Positions 25,806 to 34,777 of a stretch of 64,000 nucleotides of DNA are shown piece by piece. How positions within the stretch are numbered: position 1 is the first letter of the stretch; the number at the start of each line of letters is the position of its first letter. The translations under genes were made by a program, and so were the position numbers. Below the pieces are notes generated by a model. The model ran no database searches. It was given only the letters and a program-made list of their open reading frames with translations, and had not been told where the DNA came from. This DNA is from Bacteroidales bacterium (lineage in GTDB: Bacteria > Bacteroidota > Bacteroidia > Bacteroidales > UBA10428), in NCBI GenBank assembly GCA_016931575.1, contig JAFGEO010000160.1:1-64000 (forward strand), given 5' to 3'.

Positions 25806-26735
25806 TTAGACTTTATGGTACGAATCAATATGCCGCTCGATCTTTGCCGGGTACATATCACTCATTGTGAGTAATATAGCAGTTTCCTCCACATCCCCGA
25901 AATGTGTATTGAGCACGGTGCCAAAGCATTGCAGCGTGGGCGAAAGGTTGATATACGCATTGATCAGCGGGGGAATAACCTCGCCCCGGGCCCTGACAGC
26001 CTGTGAGAGCAGCTTCATGTCATCCTTGAAATTATCCGAAGTGAGGATGCTGTCCACAGTTGCCTGATCGGTTTCGATCGAAAGTGGTTTGTAGGGATAC
26101 ATCAGCGTTTCACTTCCCTTGAAGTGTTTATTCATGAAGGACAGAATAAGGTCACGGGCTTCCTTTTGATACGATGTGTACATGGTAACCTTCCCAAAGA
26201 AATACTTATACTGGGGATTATCTTTGAAAATAGCGCCCAGCCCGTCCCAGAGATTGTCCAGGGCGAAAAGGCTCTTTTTATTCCGGTTGGAAGACTGGTA
26301 TGCCGGTTGTACAAAAGAACGGCCCAGTTCAATCGTGTAAGGGATATAATCCCTGATAAATTCCTGTGAAAAGTGGAACAGGCGACTGGTTGCAAGGTCA
26401 ACCTCTCCCTGCTCATTGGGCTTCACATCTTCGCCCATAATATACCGGTAACCCCCCAGGATATCTTTTTGCTGTGGATCCCATACAATCAGCTGTTTAT
26501 AAGGGTTTTCGCAGGTGTCGAAACGGTCAATATCCATTTCCTTGCCGGTTCCTCCACCTGCCAGGCGAAAGGTAATCTCTCTCAGACGACCGATTTCACG
26601 CATGGTGTTCGGAGAGTCGTGGTGCGTAATGATATATAGCTCGTTGCTTGCGTTATTTGTTGCCCGAAGGAATTTATCGCGCGTGAGTTCCTGTTCTATT
26701 AACTCACTGTCAACAGGTGGTATAACCTTTTTCAT
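25806..26735 (-). CDS. GNAT-type N-acyltransferase, GlsB/OlsB-like (glycine lipid synthesis)
   Basis: The 309-residue protein is of the hemolysin-like GNAT type (Acetyltransf_5): MREIGRLREITFRLAGGGTG, FDTCENPYKQLIVWDP, YTIELGRSFVQPAYQ. In Bacteroides thetaiotaomicron, GlsB of this kind N-acylates glycine with a 3-hydroxy fatty acid as the first step to glycine lipids; homologs in other phyla make ornithine lipids. The PlsC-type acyltransferase just upstream on the same strand would add the second acyl chain. The amino acid substrate is inferred. Confidence 0.75.
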   Translation of the reverse strand: MKKVIPPVDSELIEQELTRDKFLRATNNASNELYIITHHDSPNTMREIGRLREITFRLAGGGTGKEMDIDRFDTCENPYKQLIVWDPQQKDILGGYRYIMGEDVKPNEQGEVDLATSRLFHFSQEFIRDYIPYTIELGRSFVQPAYQSSNRNKKSLFALDNLWDGLGAIFKDNPQYKYFFGKVTMYTSYQKEARDLILSFMNKHFKGSETLMYPYKPLSIETDQATVDSILTSDNFKDDMKLLSQAVRARGEVIPPLINAYINLSPTLQCFGTVLNTHFGDVEETAILLTMSDMYPAKIERHIDSYHKV

Positions 26736-26784
26736 TGATCTAATTTAGTGCTGTAAAGTTAGGAAATATTTTGTTATACAGGTT

Positions 26785-27639
26785 CTATAGGGGAACATCC
26801 GTAACCCCGTCGAGAAGGTAAACCTGTTCTTTGACCCACTTCGCCCATTCAACCGGCTTTTTGCTCTTGTCAAAAGTCTTATAACTAATGGGCTTACCGA
26901 ATTTGATGGTCAGATCCTTGTTTTTATGCTTCCAGGTTTCATCAACCAGGTAAAGCATTTCAATGTTGGCTTTAATTCCCAGGAATTTCCTGAAATTGGC
27001 CAGTTTGTAAAAGAAATCGGTATTCCGGCCGGAGAAATGGACTGGAATAACATCCCGCTGGTATTTGACCGATTTTACAATGAAGCTCTTCTGCCACTGA
27101 AGGTCCATGATCTGTCCCTTGATACGGCGGGATACCAGGCCGGCAGGAAAGGTCATAACCTGCATATCGGAAGCATATACCTCTTCGATCTGGCGGGCAG
27201 CTTCCAAAGCCTGTTTTCCGTGTTTATTGATCGGAATGAACAGTCCCTTGAGCGGGTAGACGTTCATCAGGATGTCGTTTACCAGGAAACGAAAGTCCTG
27301 AAAATACTTGCTGATCACCTCCATCAGGACAATCCCGTCGAAACCGCCAAGCACATGATTGGCAGCAAAAATGTAGCGGCCTTCCTTCGGGATGTTTTCT
27401 TCACCTTCCAGGTGGATCTTAACCTTGAAATCCACGATTGCCGCCTTACAAAATTCGATACCTCTTTGATCACCATACCTGGCCAAAACATCATTCACAT
27501 CATCCTCGTGGATGACCCTCTTCAAGTAGCGGTAAACAAAACCCGGGATCCATTTTGCCAGGCGGGGAGCTTTGGCAGCAAATATTTTTTCAAGCTGAAC
27601 AACTGGTTCTTTTATTGAAGTTTCTTTTTCAGATTTCAT
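26785..27639 (-). CDS. PlsC-family O-acyltransferase, GlsA-like
   Basis: The 284 residues are counted from ATG 27639. The start at 27675 lies inside the promoter element and is rejected. The acyltransferase motif is NHVLGGFD (His95, Asp101), a five-residue spacing instead of the usual HX4D, and the second motif is FPAGLVSRR where most PlsC proteins have FPEGTRSR. These variants are what I recall of Bacteroidota GlsA-type enzymes. It would esterify the hydroxyl of N-acyl-glycine. The GlsB-like gene follows 49 bases downstream. Confidence 0.75.
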   Translation of the reverse strand: MKSEKETSIKEPVVQLEKIFAAKAPRLAKWIPGFVYRYLKRVIHEDDVNDVLARYGDQRGIEFCKAAIVDFKVKIHLEGEENIPKEGRYIFAANHVLGGFDGIVLMEVISKYFQDFRFLVNDILMNVYPLKGLFIPINKHGKQALEAARQIEEVYASDMQVMTFPAGLVSRRIKGQIMDLQWQKSFIVKSVKYQRDVIPVHFSGRNTDFFYKLANFRKFLGIKANIEMLYLVDETWKHKNKDLTIKFGKPISYKTFDKSKKPVEWAKWVKEQVYLLDGVTDVPL

Positions 27640-27663
27640 GAGATCTATGATGATTTCCGGTGC

Positions 27664-27671
27664 CAAAATTA
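27664..27671 (-). promoter_or_regulatory. Promoter -7 element TAATTTTG (minus strand)
   Basis: On the minus strand TAATTTTG matches TAnnTTTG exactly and lies 24 bases before the ATG at 27639. It sets the start of the GlsA-like gene and of the acyltransferase operon. Confidence 0.5.
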
Positions 27672-27675
27672 ACAT

Positions 27676-28091
27676 AAATCCCCGGGATTAGACACATCAG
27701 AACAAATGATTGCGCTCCCGGCAATTACTGATCGCAGCGTAAGTAACCAAAAAAGCCGGTATGTTTTCCCTACAGGATCTGCTAGTCAAACACGCTTCCC
27801 TGGGATTTCCGGTTTGTTTATTTTGAAATTTGTTAAAAGGGCAGATAAGCACCTATGGCATACATTAACATCACCGGAGGTTGTTGGTGATCATCCGCTA
27901 TTGCCGGACACCCTTTGAGAGGAAATCCAGATCCGATTTAACAACGTGCTCCTTCTTTTTTCTTTTCCATAGCGTGCAGGAAATCAGTTAATTATAAAAT
28001 AAGGGATAGGAATCAGAAATGAGTTTTCATTCTGATTAGCCATTAATTAAGTCAAAATCCTGAATAATTCATGGTGGAAGTTATTAACAAA
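27676..28091. other. Noncoding region between the acyltransferase operon and mraZ
   Basis: No convincing gene is present. A 70-codon frame at 27706-27918 has no recognisable features. The last part is AT-rich (28000-28090), as expected upstream of a strong promoter. Confidence 0.55.
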
Positions 28092-28126
28092 GTGGGAAAA
28101 AGTGGGAGGAAATGTTTAAAAGTGGG
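28092..28126 (+). promoter_or_regulatory. MraZ operator: three GTGGG repeats in 10-bp phase
   Basis: GTGGG occurs at 28092, 28102 and 28122, with the intermediate slot at 28112 degenerate (ATGTT). MraZ is known to bind TGGGN repeats separated by 5 bases in front of the dcw operon to repress it. These repeats lie 39-73 bases before mraZ and overlap the expected promoter region. Confidence 0.8.
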
Positions 28127-28136
28127 TAAAAATTAC

Positions 28137-28144
28137 TATTTTTA
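28137..28144 (+). promoter_or_regulatory. Candidate dcw promoter -7 element TATTTTTA
   Basis: It differs from TAnnTTTG only at the last base. It lies 20 bases before the mraZ ATG and just after the MraZ repeats, where a repressor would block it. Confidence 0.4.
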
Positions 28145-28164
28145 CGCTGGTTTATACTATTCTC

Positions 28165-28632
28165 ATGATAAGTTTTATAGGAGAACATACCTGTAAGCTC
28201 GATGCCAAAGGCAGGGTTATGCTTCCGTCCACCTTCAAGAAGAAGATGACGGGGAGTGATCCGGAGAGGTTTGTCATCAAGAAAGACATCTTCGTGAATT
28301 GCCTTGTTCTGTATCCCATGGAGGAGTGGGAGCGGCAGAGTAAAATCATCCGGAAGAAGATAAATCCATACAACAAGGAGCATAACATGTTCCTTCGGCG
28401 GTTTTTCATGGGCATGGCAGAAGTCACCCTGGATGCCAGCAACCGCCTGCTGATCCCTAAGCGCCTGCTCGATGAGGTTGAGGTTAAAAAAGAAGTGATT
28501 TTGGCCGGGCAGACTGGTAAAATCGAAATCTGGGCGGTTGAGAAATACAACGAGGTCCAGATCGGTGACCAGCAATTTGCCAGTATGGCAGAAAGTATTA
28601 TGGAGGGTTTGATCGATGAAAGTGATGAGTAA
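28165..28632 (+). CDS. mraZ: Transcriptional regulator MraZ
   Basis: The 155-residue protein has two SpoVT/AbrB-like swapped-hairpin motifs: GEHTCKLDAKGRVMLPSTFK (about 7-26) and AEVTLDASNRLLIPKRLL (about 90-107). It is known to form a ring that binds phased TGGGN repeats and represses dcw genes; such repeats are directly upstream. It is the first gene of the cluster and shares one base with rsmH (TAATG). Confidence 0.95.
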   Translation: MISFIGEHTCKLDAKGRVMLPSTFKKKMTGSDPERFVIKKDIFVNCLVLYPMEEWERQSKIIRKKINPYNKEHNMFLRRFFMGMAEVTLDASNRLLIPKRLLDEVEVKKEVILAGQTGKIEIWAVEKYNEVQIGDQQFASMAESIMEGLIDESDE

Positions 28633-29528
28633 TGGAATATCACCTGCCAGTATTATTAGAAGAAAGTGTTGAAGGATTGAATATAAAACCCAACGGGGTA
28701 TATGTTGATGCGACTTTCGGGGGAGGAGGGCACTCCAGGGAAATTCTGGGAAGGCTGAATAAGGGGAAGCTGCTTGCGTTTGATCAGGATGAGGATGCAT
28801 TGGAGAATATTCCGGATGATAAGCGGTTCATCTTTGTCAGGCACAACTTCCGGTTTTTAAAGAATTTCCTCAGGTATTACGGCATACATTCGATTGACGG
28901 ACTGCTTGCTGATCTCGGCGTTTCCTCGCATCACTTTGATTCCCCCCACCGTGGTTTTTCATTCCGTTTCGACTCAGAACTGGATATGCGGATGAATACA
29001 CAAGCGGATTTTTCAGCGAAAGAATTGGTTAATACCTACGGAACAGATGACCTGGCCCGGATATTCAGGCAATTCGGAGAGCTGAAGAATGCCGGAAAAC
29101 TTGCCAATACCATCACAGCATACCGAAAACAACAGGCTATCGTGTCGATCCGGGAGTTCCTTGAGGCAATTTCCCCCTGTCTTCCCAAACACAGCGAGAA
29201 CCAGTACCTGGCAAAAGTATTCCAGGCTATCCGGATCGAGGTGAACAAGGAAATCACCTACCTGAAGGAAATGCTCGGGCAGGCAGCAGATTTGCTGAAT
29301 CCGGGCGGCAGGCTGGTGGTGATAAGCTATCATTCGCTGGAAGACCGGGTCGTAAAAAATTTCTTCCGCAACGGAAGCTTCGATTCGCAGGCGGAAACAG
29401 ACCTCTACGGCAATATTCTCCGCCCACTGAGTCCCGTGAACAGGCACGTAATCGTACCGAATGAGGATGAAATAAACAGGAATAACCGGGCCAGAAGTGC
29501 CCGGTTGCGCATTGCTGAAAAACTATAA
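28632..29528 (+). CDS. rsmH: 16S rRNA (cytosine(1402)-N(4))-methyltransferase
   Basis: The 298-residue SAM-dependent enzyme starts MEYHLPVLLEESVEGL and shows YVDATFGGGGHSREIL (24-39) as the SAM loop and RLVVISYHSLEDR near the C-terminus. It methylates C1402 in the ribosomal P site. The start codon overlaps the mraZ stop by one base. Confidence 0.95.
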   Translation: MEYHLPVLLEESVEGLNIKPNGVYVDATFGGGGHSREILGRLNKGKLLAFDQDEDALENIPDDKRFIFVRHNFRFLKNFLRYYGIHSIDGLLADLGVSSHHFDSPHRGFSFRFDSELDMRMNTQADFSAKELVNTYGTDDLARIFRQFGELKNAGKLANTITAYRKQQAIVSIREFLEAISPCLPKHSENQYLAKVFQAIRIEVNKEITYLKEMLGQAADLLNPGGRLVVISYHSLEDRVVKNFFRNGSFDSQAETDLYGNILRPLSPVNRHVIVPNEDEINRNNRARSARLRIAEKL

Positions 29529-29532
29529 TTCG

Positions 29533-29904
29533 ATGGGGAAAAGGGAGAATATAGAATTTGTTGACTCAAAAGTTGAAAGGGAGGAGATCACCACCTTTTC
29601 GGCAAAGAGTTTCCTGGATGGCAGCTGGCTCACCCTGAATTCATTTGTCAGGAGGCTCCCGTTTATCCTTTTTTGTGTGCTGCTGATGCTGATCTACATT
29701 GCTAATCGCTTCCATGCTGAAAAGATGGTCCGCAAAACCGTGCATATGAAGAAGGAGATCCAAAACCTGCGCGCCGAAGAAATCACAGCATCCTATGAAC
29801 TGATCAAGCTTAACAGACCTTCTGAGATCCAAAAACGGGTTGAACACGAAGAACTCGGACTGAAATTCCATACGGAACCACCCAAAAAAATAATTAAGAA
29901 ATAG
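29533..29904 (+). CDS. ftsL: FtsL-like cell division protein
   Basis: The 123-residue bitopic protein starts at ATG 29533, 4 bases after rsmH. A cytoplasmic N-terminal part (1-40) is followed by one membrane helix (about 43-61, RLPFILFCVLLMLIYIAN) and a periplasmic coiled coil (AEKMVRKTVHMKKEIQNLRAE). Sequence similarity to FtsL is low, as is normal; position between rsmH and the PBP gene and topology make the call. It should bridge FtsQ/FtsB functions and FtsI at the septum. Confidence 0.82.
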   Translation: MGKRENIEFVDSKVEREEITTFSAKSFLDGSWLTLNSFVRRLPFILFCVLLMLIYIANRFHAEKMVRKTVHMKKEIQNLRAEEITASYELIKLNRPSEIQKRVEHEELGLKFHTEPPKKIIKK

Positions 29905-32039
29905 TGAGCACGTCAATCAAATCCGATATAGTCTGGAGAGTGGGCCTGGTGTACCTGGCCATGGCGTTGTTTGGGGGTCTCATCATTGTCAAGATCATCT
30001 ACCTGCAGCTGATCGACGACGATAAGTGGAAAAAGGTAGCTGAGAAAACCCAGATCCAGGATGCTAAAATTGAACCCCTGAGGGGGGATATTTACTCCGA
30101 TGACATGCGTCTGCTGGCAAGTTCGGTTCCCATGTACCAAATCAGGATGGACCCGCTTACCAAGGAAATGTCGGATGAAATCTTTAAAAATAATGTGGGT
30201 TCTCTGGCTGCTTCCATGGCAAACCTTTTCAGGGACCGCACGGAGGCCCAGTACCGTGCAATTCTGGAAGATGCCCGTGAAAAAGGGAATAAGTATGTGA
30301 AGCTGAAGGATGATGTCAGCTATGAACAACTCAAGAAGGTGCGGGAATTCCCGGTATTCAAACTTTCAGCTTTCAGGTACGGATTGATTGAAGTACCCGT
30401 GAATGAACGGGAATACCCCTTTAAGAAACTGGCTCACAGGACCATTGGGTATACGGTGAATGATGTGTCAAAAATCAGGGTGGGACTGGAAGGCGGATTC
30501 AATAAATATTTGAGGGGGATCGAGGGGGCTCAGAAAATGCAGCGGCTCTATGGCGGCGATTTAATGCCGGTTAAGGAGGCGGGTCAGATTGAGCCCCGGG
30601 ATGGCAGCAGCGTTGTGAGTACCATCAATATCGATATGCAGGATATTGCCTACGAAGCCCTGAAGCGCCAGGTGGAGTTGCATGAGGCCTCTGCAGGTAC
30701 GGTGGTGCTCATGGAAGTGGGAACCGGTGATGTCAAGGCCATTGTCAACCTGACCTACGATACGGTGTCCCACGAATATGAGGAAATCCGTAATTACGCG
30801 GTAGGAGTAAGCTCTGAGCCGGGTTCAACCTTTAAGCTGCCTGCGATCATGGTTGCCATGGAGGATGGTTATGTTGTGCCCACACGGGAAGTTGAAACCG
30901 GGAACGGGATCTACAAATACAATACACGGGAAATTACTGATCATAAGGATGGGGGATTCGGAAAGATTACCGCCAGGGAAGTCATCGAACAATCCTCCAA
31001 TATCGGGATGGTAAAGCTAATTACCGAGGCCTATGCAAGTCAACCGGAGAAATTTTTCAACGGACTCTATAAAATGAACCTGAATCTTCCTCTCGGATTA
31101 CCGATCAATGGGGAAGGGGAACCGGTATTTCATTACCCGGGGGCAGAAGGTGAGGATGCCTGGAACCCCAGTACCCTGGCCAGTATGGCGTATGGCTATG
31201 CGCTTGAGTTAACCCCCCTGCAAACACTGACCTTTTTTAACGCAGTGGCCAATAACGGGAGAATGGTAAAACCCAGGTTTGCTACGGAAGTAAAGTTCAG
31301 AGGAAAGACAGAAAAGACTTTCCCTGTCGAAGTGATCAACCCCTCCATCTGCTCACACGCTACCCTGGTTGCTGCCCGGGAAATGCTGGAAGGGGTAGTG
31401 GAAGAGGGAACTGTAAAATATCAGAAATCAAAACTGGTGAGGGCAGCCGGTAAAACGGGTACCAACCGGATGTATATTCCCGGAAAGGGGTATGATAAGG
31501 CAAAACACCAAACCTCATTTGTGGGATATTTCCCCGCAGAGAAGCCTAAATTTTCCTGCATCGTCATCGTCTATTCTCCCAAGGGAAGCAACAGGAGTGG
31601 CTCCAATGTGGCAGCACCCGCCTTCTTTGAAATTGCTGAGAAAGTCTATCTGAAAGATGTTTCCATGCAGAAGGCGCTAAATAGCCAAAAGCCTGAAAAC
31701 CTGGAGATACCCTACTCCAAAAAAGGCTATCAGTCGGATATCGAAATGGTATTAAGCCAATTGCAGATCAGCCGGAAGAGTAGTGCTGAGCCTGCAAACT
31801 GGGTCCGGACGGAAAAGAGGGACGATCATATCGAACTGATCCCCGTTGAGCTTCAGGACGGTTTGGTGCCGGATGTGGTATCCATGGGCCTGAGCGATGC
31901 TGTCTATCTCCTCGAAAACCTGGGTCTCAAGGTTCAGGTTGAGGGTCGGGGAAGTATTAAATCACAGTCCATCCCTCCCGGAACAAAGGCTGTCCGGGGA
32001 GAAGTAATAAAACTTGAAATGAGATATACTGAAGGCTGA
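29904..32039 (+). CDS. ftsI: Septal penicillin-binding protein FtsI with C-terminal PASTA domain
   Basis: The 711-residue transpeptidase has one N-terminal membrane helix (about 13-36), a pedestal domain, and the penicillin-binding domain with Ser308-x-x-Lys311 (EPGSTFK), Ser-Ser-Asn 364-366 and Lys-Thr-Gly 517-519. A PASTA domain (about 645-710, VPDVVSMGLSDAVYLLENLG) closes it. It crosslinks septal peptidoglycan in the periplasm. GTG start; it overlaps the ftsL stop by one base. PASTA on FtsI is usual in Bacteroidota but absent in Escherichia coli. Confidence 0.94.
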   Translation: MSTSIKSDIVWRVGLVYLAMALFGGLIIVKIIYLQLIDDDKWKKVAEKTQIQDAKIEPLRGDIYSDDMRLLASSVPMYQIRMDPLTKEMSDEIFKNNVGSLAASMANLFRDRTEAQYRAILEDAREKGNKYVKLKDDVSYEQLKKVREFPVFKLSAFRYGLIEVPVNEREYPFKKLAHRTIGYTVNDVSKIRVGLEGGFNKYLRGIEGAQKMQRLYGGDLMPVKEAGQIEPRDGSSVVSTINIDMQDIAYEALKRQVELHEASAGTVVLMEVGTGDVKAIVNLTYDTVSHEYEEIRNYAVGVSSEPGSTFKLPAIMVAMEDGYVVPTREVETGNGIYKYNTREITDHKDGGFGKITAREVIEQSSNIGMVKLITEAYASQPEKFFNGLYKMNLNLPLGLPINGEGEPVFHYPGAEGEDAWNPSTLASMAYGYALELTPLQTLTFFNAVANNGRMVKPRFATEVKFRGKTEKTFPVEVINPSICSHATLVAAREMLEGVVEEGTVKYQKSKLVRAAGKTGTNRMYIPGKGYDKAKHQTSFVGYFPAEKPKFSCIVIVYSPKGSNRSGSNVAAPAFFEIAEKVYLKDVSMQKALNSQKPENLEIPYSKKGYQSDIEMVLSQLQISRKSSAEPANWVRTEKRDDHIELIPVELQDGLVPDVVSMGLSDAVYLLENLGLKVQVEGRGSIKSQSIPPGTKAVRGEVIKLEMRYTEG

Positions 32040-33505
32040 TGAATCAACTGATAAAAAATATACTCACAGGGATTCCCTGCAAAATCATCGGTGATGAAAA
32101 CACTGAAATTGTGAAAATCGAATTCGATTCACGCAACGTTCAAAAGGGGGATATGTTTGTTGCCGTCCGGGGCGTTCATGTTGACGGACATGAATTTATC
32201 GGGAAGGCCCTTGGTCAGGGTGCCACAGCGGTGCTGTGCGAAACTCTTCCTGAAAACCCTGCGAAAAATGTATGCTTCATCCAGGTCGAAAATTCTGCCA
32301 AAGCACTGGGACCTGCAGTGTCCAATTACTTCGGGAATCCTTCGAAAAGTCTCAGACTGGTCGGTGTTACCGGCACCAACGGAAAAACTTCCATTGCCAC
32401 CCTGCTTTACCGTCTGTTTACTGCCATGGGCAATAAATGCGGACTGCTGTCAACCGTGGTAAACAAAGTTGGCGAGCGCGATATTCCTGCTACCCACACC
32501 ACCCCCGATGCCATTGCCATTCACTCGCTGATGAAGGAAATGGCGGATGAGGGTTGTACCTATGCCTTCATGGAGGTCAGTTCCCATGCCCTCGATCAGG
32601 ACAGGACGGCCGGACTGGATTACGACGTGGCTATTTTTACCAATCTTACGCATGATCACCTCGACTACCACAAAGATTTCGATGGATACCTGAAGGCAAA
32701 GAAGAAGCTTTTCGATAACCTTTCTGAAGAAGCTTTCGCCCTGGTCAATGTGGATGATAAGAATGGAAAAGTTATGCTTCAGAATTCAAGGGCGCAGAAA
32801 CGCACCTTTGGAGTTAAATCTGTTGCCGATTTCAAGGCAAAAGTGATTGAAAGCCATTTTGACGGCATGCTCGTGAATTTCGATGACAGGGAGTTATGGA
32901 TCAAGCTGATAGGCTTGTTTAATGCTTCCAACATGCTGGCGGTTTATGCGGCGGCCTCTCTGCTGGGCGTACCAAAAGATGAAATCCTGCGGATAATCAG
33001 CTCCCTGGATACTGTTGACGGACGTTTCGAATATGTCCGCTCAGAAGATGGCGTTACAGCGATTGTTGATTATGCCCATACTCCCGACGCCCTGAAGAAC
33101 GTCCTTTCCACCATTCGCGAAATTAAACCGGAAGGATCGGAGCTGATCAGCCTCGTTGGGGCAGGTGGTGACCGGGACAGGAAGAAGAGGCCTGTTATGG
33201 CAAGACTGGCAGCAGAAATGAGTGAAAAGGTGATCCTGACATCCGATAATCCGCGAAGCGAAGATCCGGATTTTATCATCAGTGAGATGTTTGAAGGGAT
33301 CGATCCTTCACAGTATAAAAAAGTGCTGAAGATCAGCAACCGGAAGGAAGCGATCCGCACAGCCTGCATGCTGGCCAAACAGGGTGATGTCATCCTGATC
33401 GCCGGAAAAGGGCATGAAACTTATCAGGAAGTCAAAGGGGTACGGAGCTACTTCAATGACAAGGAAATTGTACGTGAATTATTTGCTGAAAATAAAAAGA
33501 AATAA
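32039..33505 (+). CDS. murE: UDP-MurNAc-tripeptide ligase MurE (meso-DAP type)
   Basis: The 488-residue Mur ligase has the ATP loop TGTNGKTS (111-118) and VDYAHTPDAL around 343. The DNPR motif at 403-406 is the recognised signature for meso-diaminopimelate rather than lysine, so this organism has a DAP peptidoglycan. Its start overlaps the ftsI stop by one base. Confidence 0.95.
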   Translation: MNQLIKNILTGIPCKIIGDENTEIVKIEFDSRNVQKGDMFVAVRGVHVDGHEFIGKALGQGATAVLCETLPENPAKNVCFIQVENSAKALGPAVSNYFGNPSKSLRLVGVTGTNGKTSIATLLYRLFTAMGNKCGLLSTVVNKVGERDIPATHTTPDAIAIHSLMKEMADEGCTYAFMEVSSHALDQDRTAGLDYDVAIFTNLTHDHLDYHKDFDGYLKAKKKLFDNLSEEAFALVNVDDKNGKVMLQNSRAQKRTFGVKSVADFKAKVIESHFDGMLVNFDDRELWIKLIGLFNASNMLAVYAAASLLGVPKDEILRIISSLDTVDGRFEYVRSEDGVTAIVDYAHTPDALKNVLSTIREIKPEGSELISLVGAGGDRDRKKRPVMARLAAEMSEKVILTSDNPRSEDPDFIISEMFEGIDPSQYKKVLKISNRKEAIRTACMLAKQGDVILIAGKGHETYQEVKGVRSYFNDKEIVRELFAENKKK

Positions 33506-33517
33506 TCCAGGAACACT

Positions 33518-34774
33518 ATGCTATACCATCTGTTTGAATATCTTGATCAATACGACATCCCGGGAGCCGGAATGTTTCAGTATATTTCTTTCCGGACCAG
33601 TTTTAGCATCATCACCTCCCTGATCATCTCCCTGCTCTTTGGCAAGCGTATTATCAGGATCCTTCAGAAAAAACAGATTGGGGAGACCATCCGCGAACTG
33701 GGTCTTGAGGGACAAATGAAGAAAAAAGGGACTCCCACCATGGGAGGGATCATTATCCTGGCTTCCATCCTTATTCCGGTATTACTCTTCGGGGACCTGA
33801 CCAATGTCTATGTTCTCCTGATGATCATAGCAACAGTCTGGCTCGGGTTTGTTGGTTTTCTCGATGATTATATCAAGGTATTTAAGAAGAATAAAGAGGG
33901 TCTCCGGGGCTGGTTCAAAGTTGCAGGGCAGGTTATGCTGGGGCTGTTGGTCGGGTTCACCATGTATTTTCATAACGATGTGGTGATCAGGGAAAGGACT
34001 CCCGTTTTAAATCCGGCAGCCGATACAGTGGTACAGCAAATCAATCCACTGGCCCTGGGAGGTGATTCAGAACAGTATTCGATCCATGATGAGAAATCGA
34101 CTGTCGTGAACGTCCCCTTCTTTAAGAACAATGAATTTGATTATTTTGATCTGATCAGTTTCTTTGGTGAGGGCGCACGAAAATATACCTGGATAGTCTT
34201 TGTGCTGGCTGTTATCCTCATCATCACCTTTGTTTCAAACGGGGCAAACCTCACCGATGGGCTGGATGGCCTGGCAGCAGGGAACTCAGCGATCATTGGG
34301 CTGATACTTGGGATACTGGCCTATATCTCCGGCAACTACATCTTTTCTGACTATCTGAATGTCATGTATATCCCCTACACAGGGGAGCTGGTGGTGTACA
34401 TCGGTGCTTTCATCGGTGCCATGATCGGATTCATGTGGTACAATTCCTATCCTGCACAGGTATTCATGGGGGATACCGGAAGTCTCGCTATCGGCGGGGT
34501 TATTGCAGTGTTTGCCATCCTGATCCGCAAGGAACTCCTTATCCCCATCCTTTGCGGAGTATTCCTTGTGGAGAGTTTGTCAGTGGTTGTACAGGTCGGG
34601 TGGTTCAAATTTACCAAAAGAAAATATGGAGCAGGGCGGCGCATTTTCCTGATGTCGCCTATTCATCACCATTATCAAATGAAAGGATATCCCGAAGCAA
34701 AAATCGTAACCCGGTTTTGGATTGTCGGGATCCTTCTGGCAGTTATCACTATCGTAACCCTCAAAATACGCTAA
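33518..34774 (+). CDS. mraY: Phospho-MurNAc-pentapeptide translocase
   Basis: The 418-residue polytopic inner-membrane enzyme links phospho-MurNAc-pentapeptide to undecaprenyl phosphate (lipid I). Family motifs seen: [45 protein letters not shown] and PIHHHYQ. A periplasmic-side insertion of about 60 residues (roughly 155-215) makes it longer than the 360-residue Escherichia coli enzyme; I recall this from other Bacteroidota. Confidence 0.95.
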   Translation: MLYHLFEYLDQYDIPGAGMFQYISFRTSFSIITSLIISLLFGKRIIRILQKKQIGETIRELGLEGQMKKKGTPTMGGIIILASILIPVLLFGDLTNVYVLLMIIATVWLGFVGFLDDYIKVFKKNKEGLRGWFKVAGQVMLGLLVGFTMYFHNDVVIRERTPVLNPAADTVVQQINPLALGGDSEQYSIHDEKSTVVNVPFFKNNEFDYFDLISFFGEGARKYTWIVFVLAVILIITFVSNGANLTDGLDGLAAGNSAIIGLILGILAYISGNYIFSDYLNVMYIPYTGELVVYIGAFIGAMIGFMWYNSYPAQVFMGDTGSLAIGGVIAVFAILIRKELLIPILCGVFLVESLSVVVQVGWFKFTKRKYGAGRRIFLMSPIHHHYQMKGYPEAKIVTRFWIVGILLAVITIVTLKIR

Positions 34775-34777
34775 CCT

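Noticed and set aside
26926-27618. 230-codon plus-strand frame opposite the GlsA-like gene
   Set aside because: Shadow of a gene with recognisable acyltransferase motifs.
27706-27918. 70-codon plus-strand frame upstream of mraZ
   Set aside because: No signal, motif or spacing support; probably chance.
28084-28800. 238-codon minus-strand frame over the mraZ region
   Set aside because: It runs across the MraZ operator and antisense to mraZ and rsmH.
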